A DNA stretch of 64,000 nucleotides from Pseudoxanthomonas sp. Root630. GTDB taxonomy: Bacteria; Pseudomonadota; Gammaproteobacteria; Xanthomonadales; Xanthomonadaceae. Below, one piece after another: positions 16,751-25,879 of the stretch. The notes under the pieces were generated by a model, which was given only the letters and a program-made list of their open reading frames with translations, did no database searches and was not told the DNA's origin. Position numbers and translations under genes: made by a program. How positions within the stretch are numbered: position 1 is the first letter of the stretch; each line of letters opens with the position of its first letter. Location: contig NZ_LMGY01000012.1 in NCBI RefSeq assembly GCF_001427585.1, positions 431,691 through 495,690 of the forward strand, written 5' to 3'.

Positions 16751-17805
16751 CAGCCGTTCGCCATCGCCCGCTTCGCCGCGGCGACGATCTTGTCGACGCT
16801 GGGCAGGTACTTCATTTCCAGGCGGAACAGCGGGATGTGGGTGTCGTAGCCGGTGACGCGCTCGACCGGGGCCAGCAGGTCGTACATCGAGTGCTCGGCC
16901 AGGCGCGCGGCGATCTCGGCGCCGAAGCCCGCGGTGCGTGGCGCCTCGTGCACGATCACGCAGCGGCCGGTACGGGCCACGGATTCGGCGATGGTGTCGA
17001 AGTCGAGCGGACGCAGCGTGGCCACGTCGATGACTTCGGCGCTGATGCCTTCGCCGGCCAGCTTGTCGGCGGCTTCCAGCGCTTCCTTCACCTGCGCGCC
17101 CCAGGTCACCAGGGTCACGTCGGTGCCATCGCGCAGCACGTAGCACACGTCCAGCGGCAGCGCTTCGCCGTCGTTGGCGACGACTTCCTTGTACTGGCGA
17201 TAGATGCGCTTGGGTTCCATGTAGATGACCGGGTCCGGATCGCGGATCGCGGCCAGCAGCAGGCCGTAGGCGCGCTGCGGCGAGGACGGCATCACCACGC
17301 GCAAGCCCGGCACGTTGGTGAAGATCGCTTCGTTGGCCTCGCTGTGGTGCTCCGGCGCGCGGATGCCGCCGCCCCACGGCACGCGCAGCACCATCGGGCA
17401 GTGCAGCCGGCCGCGCGTGCGGGTGCGCAGGCGGGCGGCGTGGCAGATGATGTGGTCGACCATCGGGTAGACGAAGCCGTCGAACTGCGCTTCGGCCACG
17501 GGCTTCATGCCTTGCGCCGCCAGGCCGACGGTCAGGCCGGCGATGGTGGTCTCGTCCAGCGGCGTGTCGAGCACGCGCTCCGGGCCGAATTTCTGCTGCA
17601 GGCCTGCGGTGGCGCGGAAAACGCCGCCGTTCACGCCCACGTCCTCGCCCAGCACCAGCACGGATTCGTCGTGCGCGATCTCCCACGCCAGCGCCTGGGT
17701 GATGGCTTCGATCAGGGTGATCGCGGTCGGGGTCGCCACGGCCTCCGGTTTCGCGACTGACGTCGCTCCCGCAGTCTTGTCTTCAGGTTTCATCACGGTG
17801 CTCAC
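16750..17805 (-). CDS. 2-oxoacid dehydrogenase E1 component, beta subunit
   Basis: A 351-residue transketolase-fold subunit that, with E1alpha, decarboxylates the 2-oxoacid on thiamine diphosphate. Recognisable motifs are LVLGEDVGVNGGVFRAT, DTPLDETTIAGLTVGLAAQG, FVYPMVDHIICHAARLR and RVPWGGGIRAPEHHSE. The N-terminal ~25 residues (KTAGATSVAKPEAVATP) are an extension not typical of the family and encoded by half of a REP-like repeat (17747-17772). The GTG at 17805 overlaps the E1alpha stop by 4 bp; an ATG five codons in (17793) is an alternative start. Confidence 0.92.
   Translation of the reverse strand: MSTVMKPEDKTAGATSVAKPEAVATPTAITLIEAITQALAWEIAHDESVLVLGEDVGVNGGVFRATAGLQQKFGPERVLDTPLDETTIAGLTVGLAAQGMKPVAEAQFDGFVYPMVDHIICHAARLRTRTRGRLHCPMVLRVPWGGGIRAPEHHSEANEAIFTNVPGLRVVMPSSPQRAYGLLLAAIRDPDPVIYMEPKRIYRQYKEVVANDGEALPLDVCYVLRDGTDVTLVTWGAQVKEALEAADKLAGEGISAEVIDVATLRPLDFDTIAESVARTGRCVIVHEAPRTAGFGAEIAARLAEHSMYDLLAPVERVTGYDTHIPLFRLEMKYLPSVDKIVAAAKRAMANG
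17747..17772. repeat. REP-like half-site inside the E1beta gene
   Basis: GGTTTCGCGACTGACGTCGC followed by TCCCGC matches the right arm of the repeats at 16049-16073 and, more loosely, 11290-11315. No left arm is obvious nearby. On the minus strand it encodes the GATSVAKP of the E1beta N-terminus. Confidence 0.8.
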
Positions 17806-18887
17806 GGCCGGCCCTCCGCGGCGATCGCGGCGGCGCGTTGCTGCAACAGCTCCGGTGGCGGATCGGCATACAGGTAGTCGAACATCGCCTCGACCGGCTG
17901 CACCGGCGTGTTGAGGTAGGTGTTGACCTCTTCGTCCACACGCACGCCGCACGCCTCTTTCCATGCGGCCTCGTCGGCCTCGCTCCACGCGCCCTGTGCG
18001 GTCAGCCAGGTGCGCAGGCGCGTCATCGGCTCGCGTTCCCAGCCGGCCTTCACTTCGGCATCGTCGCGGTAGCGGCGTGCATCGTCGGCGGTGGTGTGGT
18101 CGGACAGGCGGTAGGTGACGAACTCGATCACCGTGCCGCCCTGGCCCTTGCGGGCGCGCTCGCTGGCGCGGCGCATGCCTTCGAGCACGGCGATCAGGTC
18201 GTTGCCGTCCACCTGCAGGCAGTGCAGGCCACCGGCCAGGCCCTTCTGCGCCAGCGTCTGCGCGCCGGTCTGCGCGCTGCGCGGCACCGAGATCGCCCAG
18301 CCGTTGTTGATCACGCCGAGCACCAGCGGCAGTTCGTAGGCGCCAGCGGAATTCAGCGCGGCATAGAAATCGGTCTTCGACGAACCGCCATCGCCGCACG
18401 TCGCCACCGCGATGTGCGGTTGCTTGCGCAGCTTGAACGACAGCGCCGCGCCGGCGGCGTGCAGGCACTGGGTGGAGATCGGCACGCAGAACGGGAAATC
18501 GATGCGGGCATCGCTGTCGCGGTCGAAATCGCTGCCGCGCTCGTCGCCGCCCCAATACATCAGCACGTCGCGGGGCTTCACCCCGCGCATGAACATGGCG
18601 CCGTACTCGCGGTAGCTGGGCGCGTAGACGTCGCCGGTGCGCATCGACGCGCCGATGCCCACATGGGTGGCCTCATGGCCCAGGCAGCTCGCATAGGTGC
18701 CCAGCTTGCCGGTGCGCTGCAGGGCGATCGCCTTGGTGTCGAACGTGCGGACGAACAGCATCTGCTTGAACAACTCGCGCAGGCGGGCGATATCGCGCCC
18801 GGCCTCGGGCAGGTCGTCGCGCACCAGGCTGCCGTCGGGGCCCAGGTACTGGAGGTATTCGATTTCGAAGCTTGCGGCGGTACTCAT
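17802..18887 (-). CDS. 2-oxoacid dehydrogenase E1 component, alpha subunit
   Basis: A 361-residue thiamine-diphosphate subunit, first gene of the operon E1alpha-E1beta-SH3-E2-VOC. The ThDP/Mg motif runs from CGDGGSSKTDF to LGVINN, and the loop YRLSDHTTADDARRYRD matches the YRxxxHSTSDD phospho-loop of branched-chain oxoacid dehydrogenases. FVRTFDTKAIALQRTGKLGT near the start is also diagnostic. ATG 18887 is chosen from homology; the longer frame upstream is unsupported. No E3 (lipoamide dehydrogenase) gene is present in the cluster, so one encoded elsewhere must serve. The alternative name is pyruvate dehydrogenase E1alpha (acetyl-transferring). Confidence 0.9.
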   Translation of the reverse strand: MSTAASFEIEYLQYLGPDGSLVRDDLPEAGRDIARLRELFKQMLFVRTFDTKAIALQRTGKLGTYASCLGHEATHVGIGASMRTGDVYAPSYREYGAMFMRGVKPRDVLMYWGGDERGSDFDRDSDARIDFPFCVPISTQCLHAAGAALSFKLRKQPHIAVATCGDGGSSKTDFYAALNSAGAYELPLVLGVINNGWAISVPRSAQTGAQTLAQKGLAGGLHCLQVDGNDLIAVLEGMRRASERARKGQGGTVIEFVTYRLSDHTTADDARRYRDDAEVKAGWEREPMTRLRTWLTAQGAWSEADEAAWKEACGVRVDEEVNTYLNTPVQPVEAMFDYLYADPPPELLQQRAAAIAAEGRP

Positions 18888-19112
18888 CTGGACGGTGTTC
18901 TCGTCGGCCGGCGGAATTGGTTTCAAATGTAATTTTAGGAGCGATGCGCCTGACGGCTGTCGTGCAATGCAGCAAGACGGGGGTGCACGGCAGGCGGCCG
19001 TGCGGAGAAACCGGTGCGGAAACAGGCGCTTGCCCCGCTGTCGTTCGGTGTCAGCCTGCCTGCGGTCGGCGTGGGCTGGACGTGATGCACGTCGCGGGCT
19101 GCGCAAACGACA

Positions 19113-19136
19113 AGGGGCGCGGTTGCCCGCGCCCCT
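19113..19136 (-). terminator. Terminator hairpin for the nuclease gene
   Basis: A perfect 10-bp stem AGGGGCGCGG / CCGCGCCCCT with a 4-nt loop lies 25 bp beyond the stop of the minus-strand nuclease gene, followed on that strand by TGTCGTTTG. Confidence 0.75.
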
Positions 19137-19161
19137 GTCGACCCCACGATGGCGGGAAAGT

Positions 19162-22100
19162 TCAGCGGATGCGCTGGACCAGCTTATCGTGGTTGTTGCC
19201 GGTATCGGGGTCCGGCGTGTCGCTGCTCACGGTGGCCTCGAACTCGAACGAGGTACCGCGCTTGGGCTTGCCGGGCACGACCATCGCGAAGGCCAGGGTC
19301 TGCACGCCCTTGGCCATGGCGCCACGGCGCGAGCACTCGGCTTTCGAGCCGTCGGCGGTGTCCTGCACGCGCGTGCACGACCAGCCGCTCGGCGCGGCGA
19401 CTGCGGCGTAGCGCGCATCGACGTTCGTGGTCAGCACCACCTTGACCTGCTCGGCGGTGTCCGGACCGGCGTTGCGGACCGGCACCAGCAGGGTGGCGAT
19501 GGTGTTGCGCAGCAGCGGTAGCGTACCGCCGGCCAGTTTCACCGACAGGTCGGCCTTGAGGGTCGGCAGCGCGGCGACGGCCACCGAAACCGACGCCGTG
19601 TTGTCGCCATTGGCCGGATCGAGCACGGTCGAGTTCGCCGACACGCCCAGGCCCAGCGTGGCGCCCGCGGCGCTGGCGGGGACGATGGTGTCGATCGCGA
19701 ACGTGGCGTCGCTGCCCACGGCCAGCGCCGGCGTGGTGCAGGCCACACGGGTGGTGCCCGCGGTCACTTCCGCCGCGCCGCAGCTCCAGCCGGCGGGCAG
19801 GGTGGCCAGCGTCGGCGACAGTTCGGCCGAGAACACGAAGGCGAAGGCCGCCGGCGATGCCGCGCCGGGACCGGCGTTGCGGACGGTAGCGGTGTAGCGG
19901 ACGGTCTGGCCGACGTTGGCGGTGGTGCGGTCTGCGCTGACGGTGGCCGACAGGTCGGCGCGGGCGAAGGACGGCACGCGGATGCTCAAGCGCACCGGAT
20001 CGTGGTCGGACGAACGCAGGGCCAGCGTGGCGTCGCCGAAGTTGTCCACGCCGAAGTCCGCGTTGATGCGCGCATGGTCCACGCGCAGCCCCGCTTCCAT
20101 CACCAGGGCTTCGTTGACCAGTACGTGGTCCAGCGTCTGCGCATTGCCCTCGAACGAATACGAGTAGCGCTGCGCAGGATCGGCGATCAGCTGCGAGCCG
20201 TCGACCAGCGGCGTGGTGATCGGGCTGGCCATCCAGGTCAGCACCTGGTCTTCCGTCGCGGCCTCGCCCTTGATGATGCCCATCACGTCGACATAGCCGT
20301 CGTTGAACTCGAACGTATTGAAGTCGCCGACCAGCACGATCTTCTCGTCCGGATTCGCCTGCTGCATCTCCTGCACCAACTGGGCCAGGTAGACCGCCTG
20401 GGCACCGCGCTTGACCCGCACGCGTTCGCCGCCGGTGGCCCAGCCGCTGCTGCCGGGCAGGGTGTCGTTGATGTCGTTGAGCGAGCGCAGGTGGTTGACG
20501 ATGACCGTCAGCGGGTAGCTCGACGCGGCGTCCTGGTGCACGCGGGCGCGCAGGCGCAGCGGCGGACGGTCGTTGAGCAGGCTGGTGGTGCCGTTCGGGT
20601 TGGCGATGGTGGTCTCCTTGCCGAACTGCGCGACGTCCAACACCTCGACGCGGGCGATGCCGTCCGCGGTCAGGCGCGAACTGACCAGGAAGCCGACGTT
20701 GATGCCGCCCACGTCGTTGCCCGGCTGCAGGTACGGCACGTAACCCGGGCGCGTGGCGCAGGTCGCATCGATGCGCTCGGACAGCATCTGCAGCACGCGC
20801 AGGTTCTCCACTTCCACCGCGCCCAGGATGTCCGGGGTCTTCAGGTAGTCGCAGATCGCCAGCGCCGCCTTGGCCAGGCGCTTGTCCAGCGCTTCCGGCG
20901 TCAGCGTCACTGCGCCGTTGCTGTCGTTGACCTCGTCGAACAGGCGCAGCAGGTTGAAGCTGCCGACGGTGACTTCGTCGTAGGTGGCATCGTTGACGGC
21001 TTCCGGCGACATGCCGCCGGTGACCGTCGGCGGCGTGGCCACATCGGGCAGCAGCGCCCAGGTGCCGGCGAAGTAGTCGAGCACGCCGAGCAGGCCGGCG
21101 ACGTCGGCACCGGTGTCGGCCGAGAGCGGCGACGCACCGACCTGTCCGCGGCTGCGCACCATCAGGCGTTCCTGATTGGTGTCGAAGCGCGGCGGGTTCT
21201 TGCCGGCCGGCAGGGTGATGGCATCCATCACGGCGATGCCGGGCTCGCGGAACGGACGCGCCACGCCGGGCAGGGCGACGTGGAAGACGCCGTCGCTGAA
21301 GGACAGCGCATCGTTCTCGTCGATGCTGCCGCCCGACGGGGCGATCACCACCGACTGCGCCACGCTGACGCGCATGCCTTCCAGGCGTTCCAGCGTGCCG
21401 GGCAGGGCGTCGGGGCCCAGCTCGGCGGCGGTCAGTTCGATCGCGGCGGGCAGGGCGACGCCGGTCTCGAGTACCTCGAGCGTCGGGGTGACGATCTCGG
21501 TGATCGCCAACTGGTGCGGATTGGACGACGGGGTGTATTCCTCGACCGTGCCGGTCACGCGCACGCGGTTGCCGACCGCCGCAGTGGCGGGCGGTGCGCT
21601 GCTGGTGAACACGAACACGGCATCGGACGTGGCCGGGTCGCCATCGTCGTTGGCGGCCTGCAGGAAGAAGCCGTTGTTGAACTTGATCGCGGTGATGATG
21701 CCTTCGGTCACCACGCGCTTGCCGTTGTGCGGCGACAGCAGGCCGTTGCCCTGGATCTGCGCGATGGTCAGCGCCAGCGGCGGATCGGGCGGCTCCGGCG
21801 GCTCGGCGCCGCTGTTGCGCGGATTCGGTGTACCGACCGCGAAGTCGGCGCCGTTGTTGTTGGTGTCGATGCTGCCGTCGCCGCCACGCAGCGCGGCGGT
21901 GGTGTTGCTGAGGGTGCCGGTCGGTGCGCTGCCTTCGAAGCAGTTGGCCGCGCTGCCGAAGCCGACGAAGTCGACCACGTTCGCATCGGCAGTCGGGCAG
22001 GCGCCGGTCAGCGCCGTGGCGCTGCGGCTCAGCGCGACCTTGCCGGCGGTGCCGCTCATCGCGATGTTGCCGGTCGCGTCGGGCGTGGGCAGGTCCACCG

Positions 22101-22407
22101 TGCCGCCGGCGCCCTGCGCCTGCTGGACCAGGTAGAAGCCGCCGGCCGGGATCGTACCCGTGAGGTTGGTGCGCCCGCTCCAGGTGGTGCCCGCGGAGGA
22201 GGTGTACTGCACGCTCCAGCCGGTCAGGTCGACCGCGGTGGGGCCGTTGTTGCGCAGTTCGATGAAGTCGTTCTTCAGCGTGGCGCCGCTGTTGCCGCCG
22301 CCGCCGTAGACCTGGCTGATGACCACCTGTGCCTGTGCCGACGAGGCGGCAAACAGCAAGGCGAAAGACGCGAACACGGCCGCAAGGCGGCCCCGTGGCA
22401 TTTCCAT
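19162..22407 (-). CDS. ExeM/NucH-type extracellular endonuclease
   Basis: A 1081-residue exported protein. Signal peptide: residues 1-27 (AVFASFALLFAASSAQAQ). A lamin-tail-type domain follows (VVISQVYGGGGNSGATLKND, FIELRNNGP, DLTGWSVQY), then an OB-fold-like segment, and an endonuclease/exonuclease/phosphatase domain (about residues 480-830) with VGSFNLLRLFDEVND, ILGAVEVENL, VIVNHLRS, LVGDFNTFEFND and LRSSDHDPVRLS, the full catalytic set. Two DUF11-like beta-sandwich repeats (VRYTATVRNAGPGAASP; LVPVRNAGPDTAEQVKV) close the chain. Such enzymes degrade extracellular DNA. The C-terminus has no visible rhombosortase or sortase signal. Confidence 0.92.
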   Translation of the reverse strand: MEMPRGRLAAVFASFALLFAASSAQAQVVISQVYGGGGNSGATLKNDFIELRNNGPTAVDLTGWSVQYTSSAGTTWSGRTNLTGTIPAGGFYLVQQAQGAGGTVDLPTPDATGNIAMSGTAGKVALSRSATALTGACPTADANVVDFVGFGSAANCFEGSAPTGTLSNTTAALRGGDGSIDTNNNGADFAVGTPNPRNSGAEPPEPPDPPLALTIAQIQGNGLLSPHNGKRVVTEGIITAIKFNNGFFLQAANDDGDPATSDAVFVFTSSAPPATAAVGNRVRVTGTVEEYTPSSNPHQLAITEIVTPTLEVLETGVALPAAIELTAAELGPDALPGTLERLEGMRVSVAQSVVIAPSGGSIDENDALSFSDGVFHVALPGVARPFREPGIAVMDAITLPAGKNPPRFDTNQERLMVRSRGQVGASPLSADTGADVAGLLGVLDYFAGTWALLPDVATPPTVTGGMSPEAVNDATYDEVTVGSFNLLRLFDEVNDSNGAVTLTPEALDKRLAKAALAICDYLKTPDILGAVEVENLRVLQMLSERIDATCATRPGYVPYLQPGNDVGGINVGFLVSSRLTADGIARVEVLDVAQFGKETTIANPNGTTSLLNDRPPLRLRARVHQDAASSYPLTVIVNHLRSLNDINDTLPGSSGWATGGERVRVKRGAQAVYLAQLVQEMQQANPDEKIVLVGDFNTFEFNDGYVDVMGIIKGEAATEDQVLTWMASPITTPLVDGSQLIADPAQRYSYSFEGNAQTLDHVLVNEALVMEAGLRVDHARINADFGVDNFGDATLALRSSDHDPVRLSIRVPSFARADLSATVSADRTTANVGQTVRYTATVRNAGPGAASPAAFAFVFSAELSPTLATLPAGWSCGAAEVTAGTTRVACTTPALAVGSDATFAIDTIVPASAAGATLGLGVSANSTVLDPANGDNTASVSVAVAALPTLKADLSVKLAGGTLPLLRNTIATLLVPVRNAGPDTAEQVKVVLTTNVDARYAAVAAPSGWSCTRVQDTADGSKAECSRRGAMAKGVQTLAFAMVVPGKPKRGTSFEFEATVSSDTPDPDTGNNHDKLVQRIR

Positions 22408-22617
22408 GTTACGGAATCTCCCTCAGTGGATTGGACGCCGCCCCCCGTCGGGGGCGATGCCACCCCCGGCCGACGCAATGTAGCGGAAGCCTGTGGTACA
22501 CGCATTGCATGGGCATGACATAAGTGCCCGATTTTGTTCGCCTTGCCGGGGCGGCCGGCCCCCATCGGTTACGCTGGCGCCCCCGCTGCCCCCCGTGGCG
22601 CCCCGGTTGATCGACGG

Positions 22618-23478
22618 ATGGCCGTAGAAAAGAACGAGCGCCCGCTGGAAGCAGGCATCCACACCGACCTCTCTGGCCGCATGAGCTATGGCGGCTACCT
22701 GCAGCTGGACCGCCTGCTGTCCGCGCAGCACCCGGTGTCCGACCCGCAGCACCACGACGAGATGCTCTTCATCGTCCAGCACCAGGTGTCGGAGCTGTGG
22801 ATGAAGCTGATGATCCACGAGCTGCGCGCGGCGATCGGCTTCCTCCAGCGCGACCAGGTCTGGCAGTGCCGCAAGGTGATGGCGCGCGCCAAGCAGGTGC
22901 TGCGCCAGCTGACCGAGCAATGGTCGGTGCTGGAGACGCTGACGCCGTCCGAATACATGGGCTTCCGCGACCTGCTGGGCCCGTCGTCGGGCTTCCAGTC
23001 GCTGCAATACCGCACCATCGAGTTCCTGCTGGGCAACAAGAACGCAGCCATGCTGAAGGTGTTCGCCCACGACCCGGAAGGCCATGCCGGCCTGGAGGCC
23101 GTGCTCGACGCGCCGAGCCTGTACGACGAGTTCCTGATGTATCTCGCGCGCTGGCACCATGCCATCCCCGCGCAGCACCTGCAGCGCGACTGGCGCCAGT
23201 CGCATGCCGCCGACGCCGCGCTGCTGCCGGTGTTCGAAGCGATCTACGAGGACACCGACCGCTATTGGCGCGAGTACTCGCTGTGCGAGGACCTGGTGGA
23301 CCTGGAGAGCCAGTTCCAGTTGTGGCGCTTCCGCCACATGCGCACGGTGATGCGCATCATCGGCTTCAAGCGTGGCACCGGCGGCTCGAGCGGCGTGGGC
23401 TTCCTGCGCCAGGCGCTGGAGCTGACCTTCTTCCCGGAACTGTTCGACGTGCGCACCTCGATCGGCCCTGGTCGCTGA
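22618..23478 (+). CDS. kynA: Tryptophan 2,3-dioxygenase
   Basis: A 286-residue haem enzyme that opens the indole ring of L-tryptophan to N-formylkynurenine, the first step of the kynurenine route. The distal-pocket segment [20 protein letters not shown], the substrate-binding [16 protein letters not shown] and the C-terminal haem-ligand and anion region [20 protein letters not shown](S)[10 protein letters not shown] are all present. Length matches the Xanthomonas campestris enzyme. The ATG at 22618 is chosen over a longer frame, which lacks family resemblance. It is divergent from the nuclease gene across 210 bp that must hold both promoters. No other kynurenine genes are in the window. Confidence 0.95.
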   Translation: MAVEKNERPLEAGIHTDLSGRMSYGGYLQLDRLLSAQHPVSDPQHHDEMLFIVQHQVSELWMKLMIHELRAAIGFLQRDQVWQCRKVMARAKQVLRQLTEQWSVLETLTPSEYMGFRDLLGPSSGFQSLQYRTIEFLLGNKNAAMLKVFAHDPEGHAGLEAVLDAPSLYDEFLMYLARWHHAIPAQHLQRDWRQSHAADAALLPVFEAIYEDTDRYWREYSLCEDLVDLESQFQLWRFRHMRTVMRIIGFKRGTGGSSGVGFLRQALELTFFPELFDVRTSIGPGR

Positions 23479-23673
23479 CCGGCGAAGCAGGGCCATTTGG
23501 TTCGAAATCCCTTGGAAATCAGCGAATTGACTCGCTGAACAGGCCAAGCGACCGTTACACCGTGAGTGTTTCAGCGATTTGACGGGGGCCGGCCGGGTCG
23601 GTGATCCTCGCGCGTCCCGTGCTTGTTGCATGGGAAACCGAAATCCTGAACCACTTTTCTAGGGGGAGCCCGC

Positions 23674-25206
23674 ATGAGCGGAGCCGTCGACACATCAACG
23701 CCGGAACGGATACCGGAATTCAAGCAAGTCCTGGGACATCCGCGTCCGCTGTGGATGCTGTTCATGTCCGAATTCTGGGAGCGCTTCGCGTTCTACGGCA
23801 TCCGCTGGGCGATGGTGCTGTACATCGTCGCGCAGTTCCACGGGGGAGATGCCACGGGCGAGAAGCCCGCGAGCGAGCTCTACGGCGCCTACCTGGCGCT
23901 GGTGTACGCGGGTGCGATCTTCGGCGGTTACGTCGCGGACAAACTGATCGGCTTCCAGCGCTCCATCCTGCTGGGCGCGGTCTTCATGTCGGTGGGTCTG
24001 TTCCTGCTGGCACTGCCCAGCGAGGCCATGTTCAAGCTGGGCCTGGCCACGATCATCGTGGGCAACGGTCTGTTCAAGCCGATCATTTCCACGATGGTCG
24101 GCAAGCTGTACGCGCAGGGCGACGCCCGCCGCGATTCCGGTTTCACCATCTTCTACATGGGTATCAACATCGGCGCGCTGCTGGCACCGATCATCACCCA
24201 GTACCTGGCGAAGAAGGTGTTCGGCATTGAAGACATGCCGGCCTACAAAGTGGTGTTCATCGCGGCCGGCGTCGGCATGCTGTTGAGCCTGGTGTGGTTC
24301 TGGTTCGGTCGCAGGCAGCTGGAAGGCATCGGTCTGCCCGCTACGCACCAGACGGGCATGCGCAATGTCAGCCTCGTGGTGCTGTTCGGTGCCGTGATCG
24401 GCATCCCGATGTTCTATGCCCTGCTGACCATCGACGCCAACCTGCTCCAGGCGATCCTGATGGCGCTGTTCGTCATTCCGGCGGTGATGCTGGTGGTCGA
24501 GGGTCTTCGCGAGGGCAAGGTCGCGCGCGACAAGGTCGTCGCGATGCTGGTGATCTTCGTGTTCAACGTGCTGTTCTGGATGTTCTTCGAGCAGGCGGGA
24601 AGCTCGTTCAACTTCCTGGCCGACCGCATCGTCAACCGCGACATCGGCATGGAAAGCTTCTTCCAGATGTTCGCCGGCACGAGCGACTTCCCGGTGTCGT
24701 GGTTCCAGTCCGTCAACTCGGTGGCGATCATCGCGTTGGCGCCGGTACTGGCGTGGCTGTGGGTGAAGATGGGCAAGAACAATCCCATCATCCCGCGCAA
24801 GTTCGGCCTGGGCCTGATCTTCAATGGCCTGGCGTTCCTGCTGTTGATGATGGCGCTGTCCGGCATGGTGGACGCGAACGGCAAGATCCCGTTCTGGACG
24901 TTGTTCATGGTCTACGTCATCCAGTCGGTCGGCGAGCTGTGCCTGTCGCCCATCGGTCTGTCGATGACGACCAAGCTGGCGCCGTCGCGCCTGGCCGGCA
25001 TGGCGATGGGCTGCTGGTTCCTGTCGATCGCCATCGGCAACAACATGGCCGGCATCTTCGCGGGCAAGGTCAGTGGCGAAGGCGGCATGACCGTACAGTC
25101 CGCGCACGCGGGCTACACGTTCGGTTTCTGGGCGCTGGTCGGTTCGGGCGTCCTGCTGTTCCTGATCGCACCGTTGATCCAGAAGCTGATGCACGGCGTG
25201 AAGTGA
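23674..25206 (+). CDS. POT-family proton-coupled peptide transporter
   Basis: A 510-residue major-facilitator protein of the proton-dependent oligopeptide transporter family, importing di- and tripeptides through the inner membrane. The family signature is intact: SEFWERFAFYGIRWAMVLYI (the ExxERFxYYG motif), GYVADKLIGFQRSIL, and the second POT signature FTIFYMGINIGALLAPII. About 14 hydrophobic helices can be counted. AGGGGGAG lies upstream of the ATG. It is transcribed alone and ends at hairpins between 25216 and 25308. Confidence 0.93.
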   Translation: MSGAVDTSTPERIPEFKQVLGHPRPLWMLFMSEFWERFAFYGIRWAMVLYIVAQFHGGDATGEKPASELYGAYLALVYAGAIFGGYVADKLIGFQRSILLGAVFMSVGLFLLALPSEAMFKLGLATIIVGNGLFKPIISTMVGKLYAQGDARRDSGFTIFYMGINIGALLAPIITQYLAKKVFGIEDMPAYKVVFIAAGVGMLLSLVWFWFGRRQLEGIGLPATHQTGMRNVSLVVLFGAVIGIPMFYALLTIDANLLQAILMALFVIPAVMLVVEGLREGKVARDKVVAMLVIFVFNVLFWMFFEQAGSSFNFLADRIVNRDIGMESFFQMFAGTSDFPVSWFQSVNSVAIIALAPVLAWLWVKMGKNNPIIPRKFGLGLIFNGLAFLLLMMALSGMVDANGKIPFWTLFMVYVIQSVGELCLSPIGLSMTTKLAPSRLAGMAMGCWFLSIAIGNNMAGIFAGKVSGEGGMTVQSAHAGYTFGFWALVGSGVLLFLIAPLIQKLMHGVK

Positions 25207-25215
25207 CGGGTTGGC

Positions 25216-25273
25216 GTGCGCCCACGACGTGGGCGCACCTTTGCCAACACGTCATCCCCGCGGAGGCGGGGAT
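25216..25273. repeat. Two small palindromes after the peptide transporter gene
   Basis: A perfect 10-bp inverted repeat (GTGCGCCCAC GAC GTGGGCGCAC, 25216-25238) is followed by ATCCCCGC GGAG GCGGGGAT (25254-25273), a widespread REP-type hairpin. They sit in the convergent gap before the MarR gene. Confidence 0.8.
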
Positions 25274-25283
25274 CAAAAGAAGA

Positions 25284-25308
25284 ACGGCGGCCATCGGCCG
25301 CCGTTTTT
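25284..25308 (+). terminator. Rho-independent terminator
   Basis: A perfect 9-bp stem ACGGCGGCC / GGCCGCCGT with loop ATC ends in TTTTT. It terminates the peptide transporter gene. Confidence 0.92.
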
Positions 25309-25329
25309 CGTTCCAGGGAAAGGCTGGCC

Positions 25330-25803
25330 TCAGCCTTCGATGCGCCTGACACCTTCGCCGGCCAGCTTGTCGATCAGCTGGTCGAGCATCGCGCGCTCTT
25401 CGTCGCTCAAGGGCTCCAGCATCCGCTGGTGGTACTCGATCACCATCGGGGCGACCTCGTCGTAGACCCGGAAGCCCTCGTCGGTCAGCGCCAGCACCGA
25501 GCGGCGACGGTCGTCGCCGTGGATCTCGCGCTGGATCAGCGCCCGTTCCAGCAGGCGGGCGACCGCCCGGCTGACCGCCACCTTGTCCATGGCCGTCCGG
25601 TTGGCGACCTCGCCGGCCGACAGGCCCGGGAAGCGCCCCAGTACCGCCATGACCCGCCATTCGGTGATGGCCAGGCCGAAACGGCGGTGGTATTCGCGGG
25701 AAATCGCGCTGCTGATGCGGTTGGAGAGCACACTCAACCGGTAGGAGAACAGGCGGTCGAGGTCGAAATCGGCGTGGATGGCGGGGCTGGCTGGCTGGCT
25801 CAT
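25330..25803 (-). CDS. MarR family transcriptional regulator
   Basis: A 157-residue winged-helix regulator. The DNA-binding region is clear: LAITEWRVMAVLGRFPGLSA, GEVANRTAMDKVAVSRAVAR (recognition helix), LLERALIQREIHGDDRRRSV (wing) and LALTDEGF. It is transcribed divergently from hppD with a 76-bp gap containing a perfect 14-bp palindrome, so it most likely controls tyrosine/homogentisate catabolism, repression relieved by an aromatic pathway intermediate. That control is inference from position. Confidence 0.92.
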   Translation of the reverse strand: MSQPASPAIHADFDLDRLFSYRLSVLSNRISSAISREYHRRFGLAITEWRVMAVLGRFPGLSAGEVANRTAMDKVAVSRAVARLLERALIQREIHGDDRRRSVLALTDEGFRVYDEVAPMVIEYHQRMLEPLSDEERAMLDQLIDKLAGEGVRRIEG

Positions 25804-25825
25804 GTTGCGCTGCTACTTGTGGGTG

Positions 25826-25845
25826 GTTTCAGCTGAAACTATATT
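25826..25845. promoter_or_regulatory. Putative MarR operator and hppD -10 box
   Basis: A perfect 14-bp palindrome GTTTCAGCTGAAAC (25826-25839) is followed directly by TATATT (25840-25845), which fits a -10 box for hppD. A regulator bound here would block the promoter. It lies 22 bp from the MarR start codon and 35 bp from the hppD ATG. Confidence 0.75.
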
Positions 25846-25879
25846 GGAGCGTATTCCGGCAAGCCTAGCGAGGTGCCCC

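Noticed and set aside
20002-22518. Long plus-strand open frame opposite the nuclease gene
   Set aside because: The minus strand encodes a full signal peptide, lamin-tail and nuclease domains; the plus frame is an Arg/Val/Asp-rich shadow.
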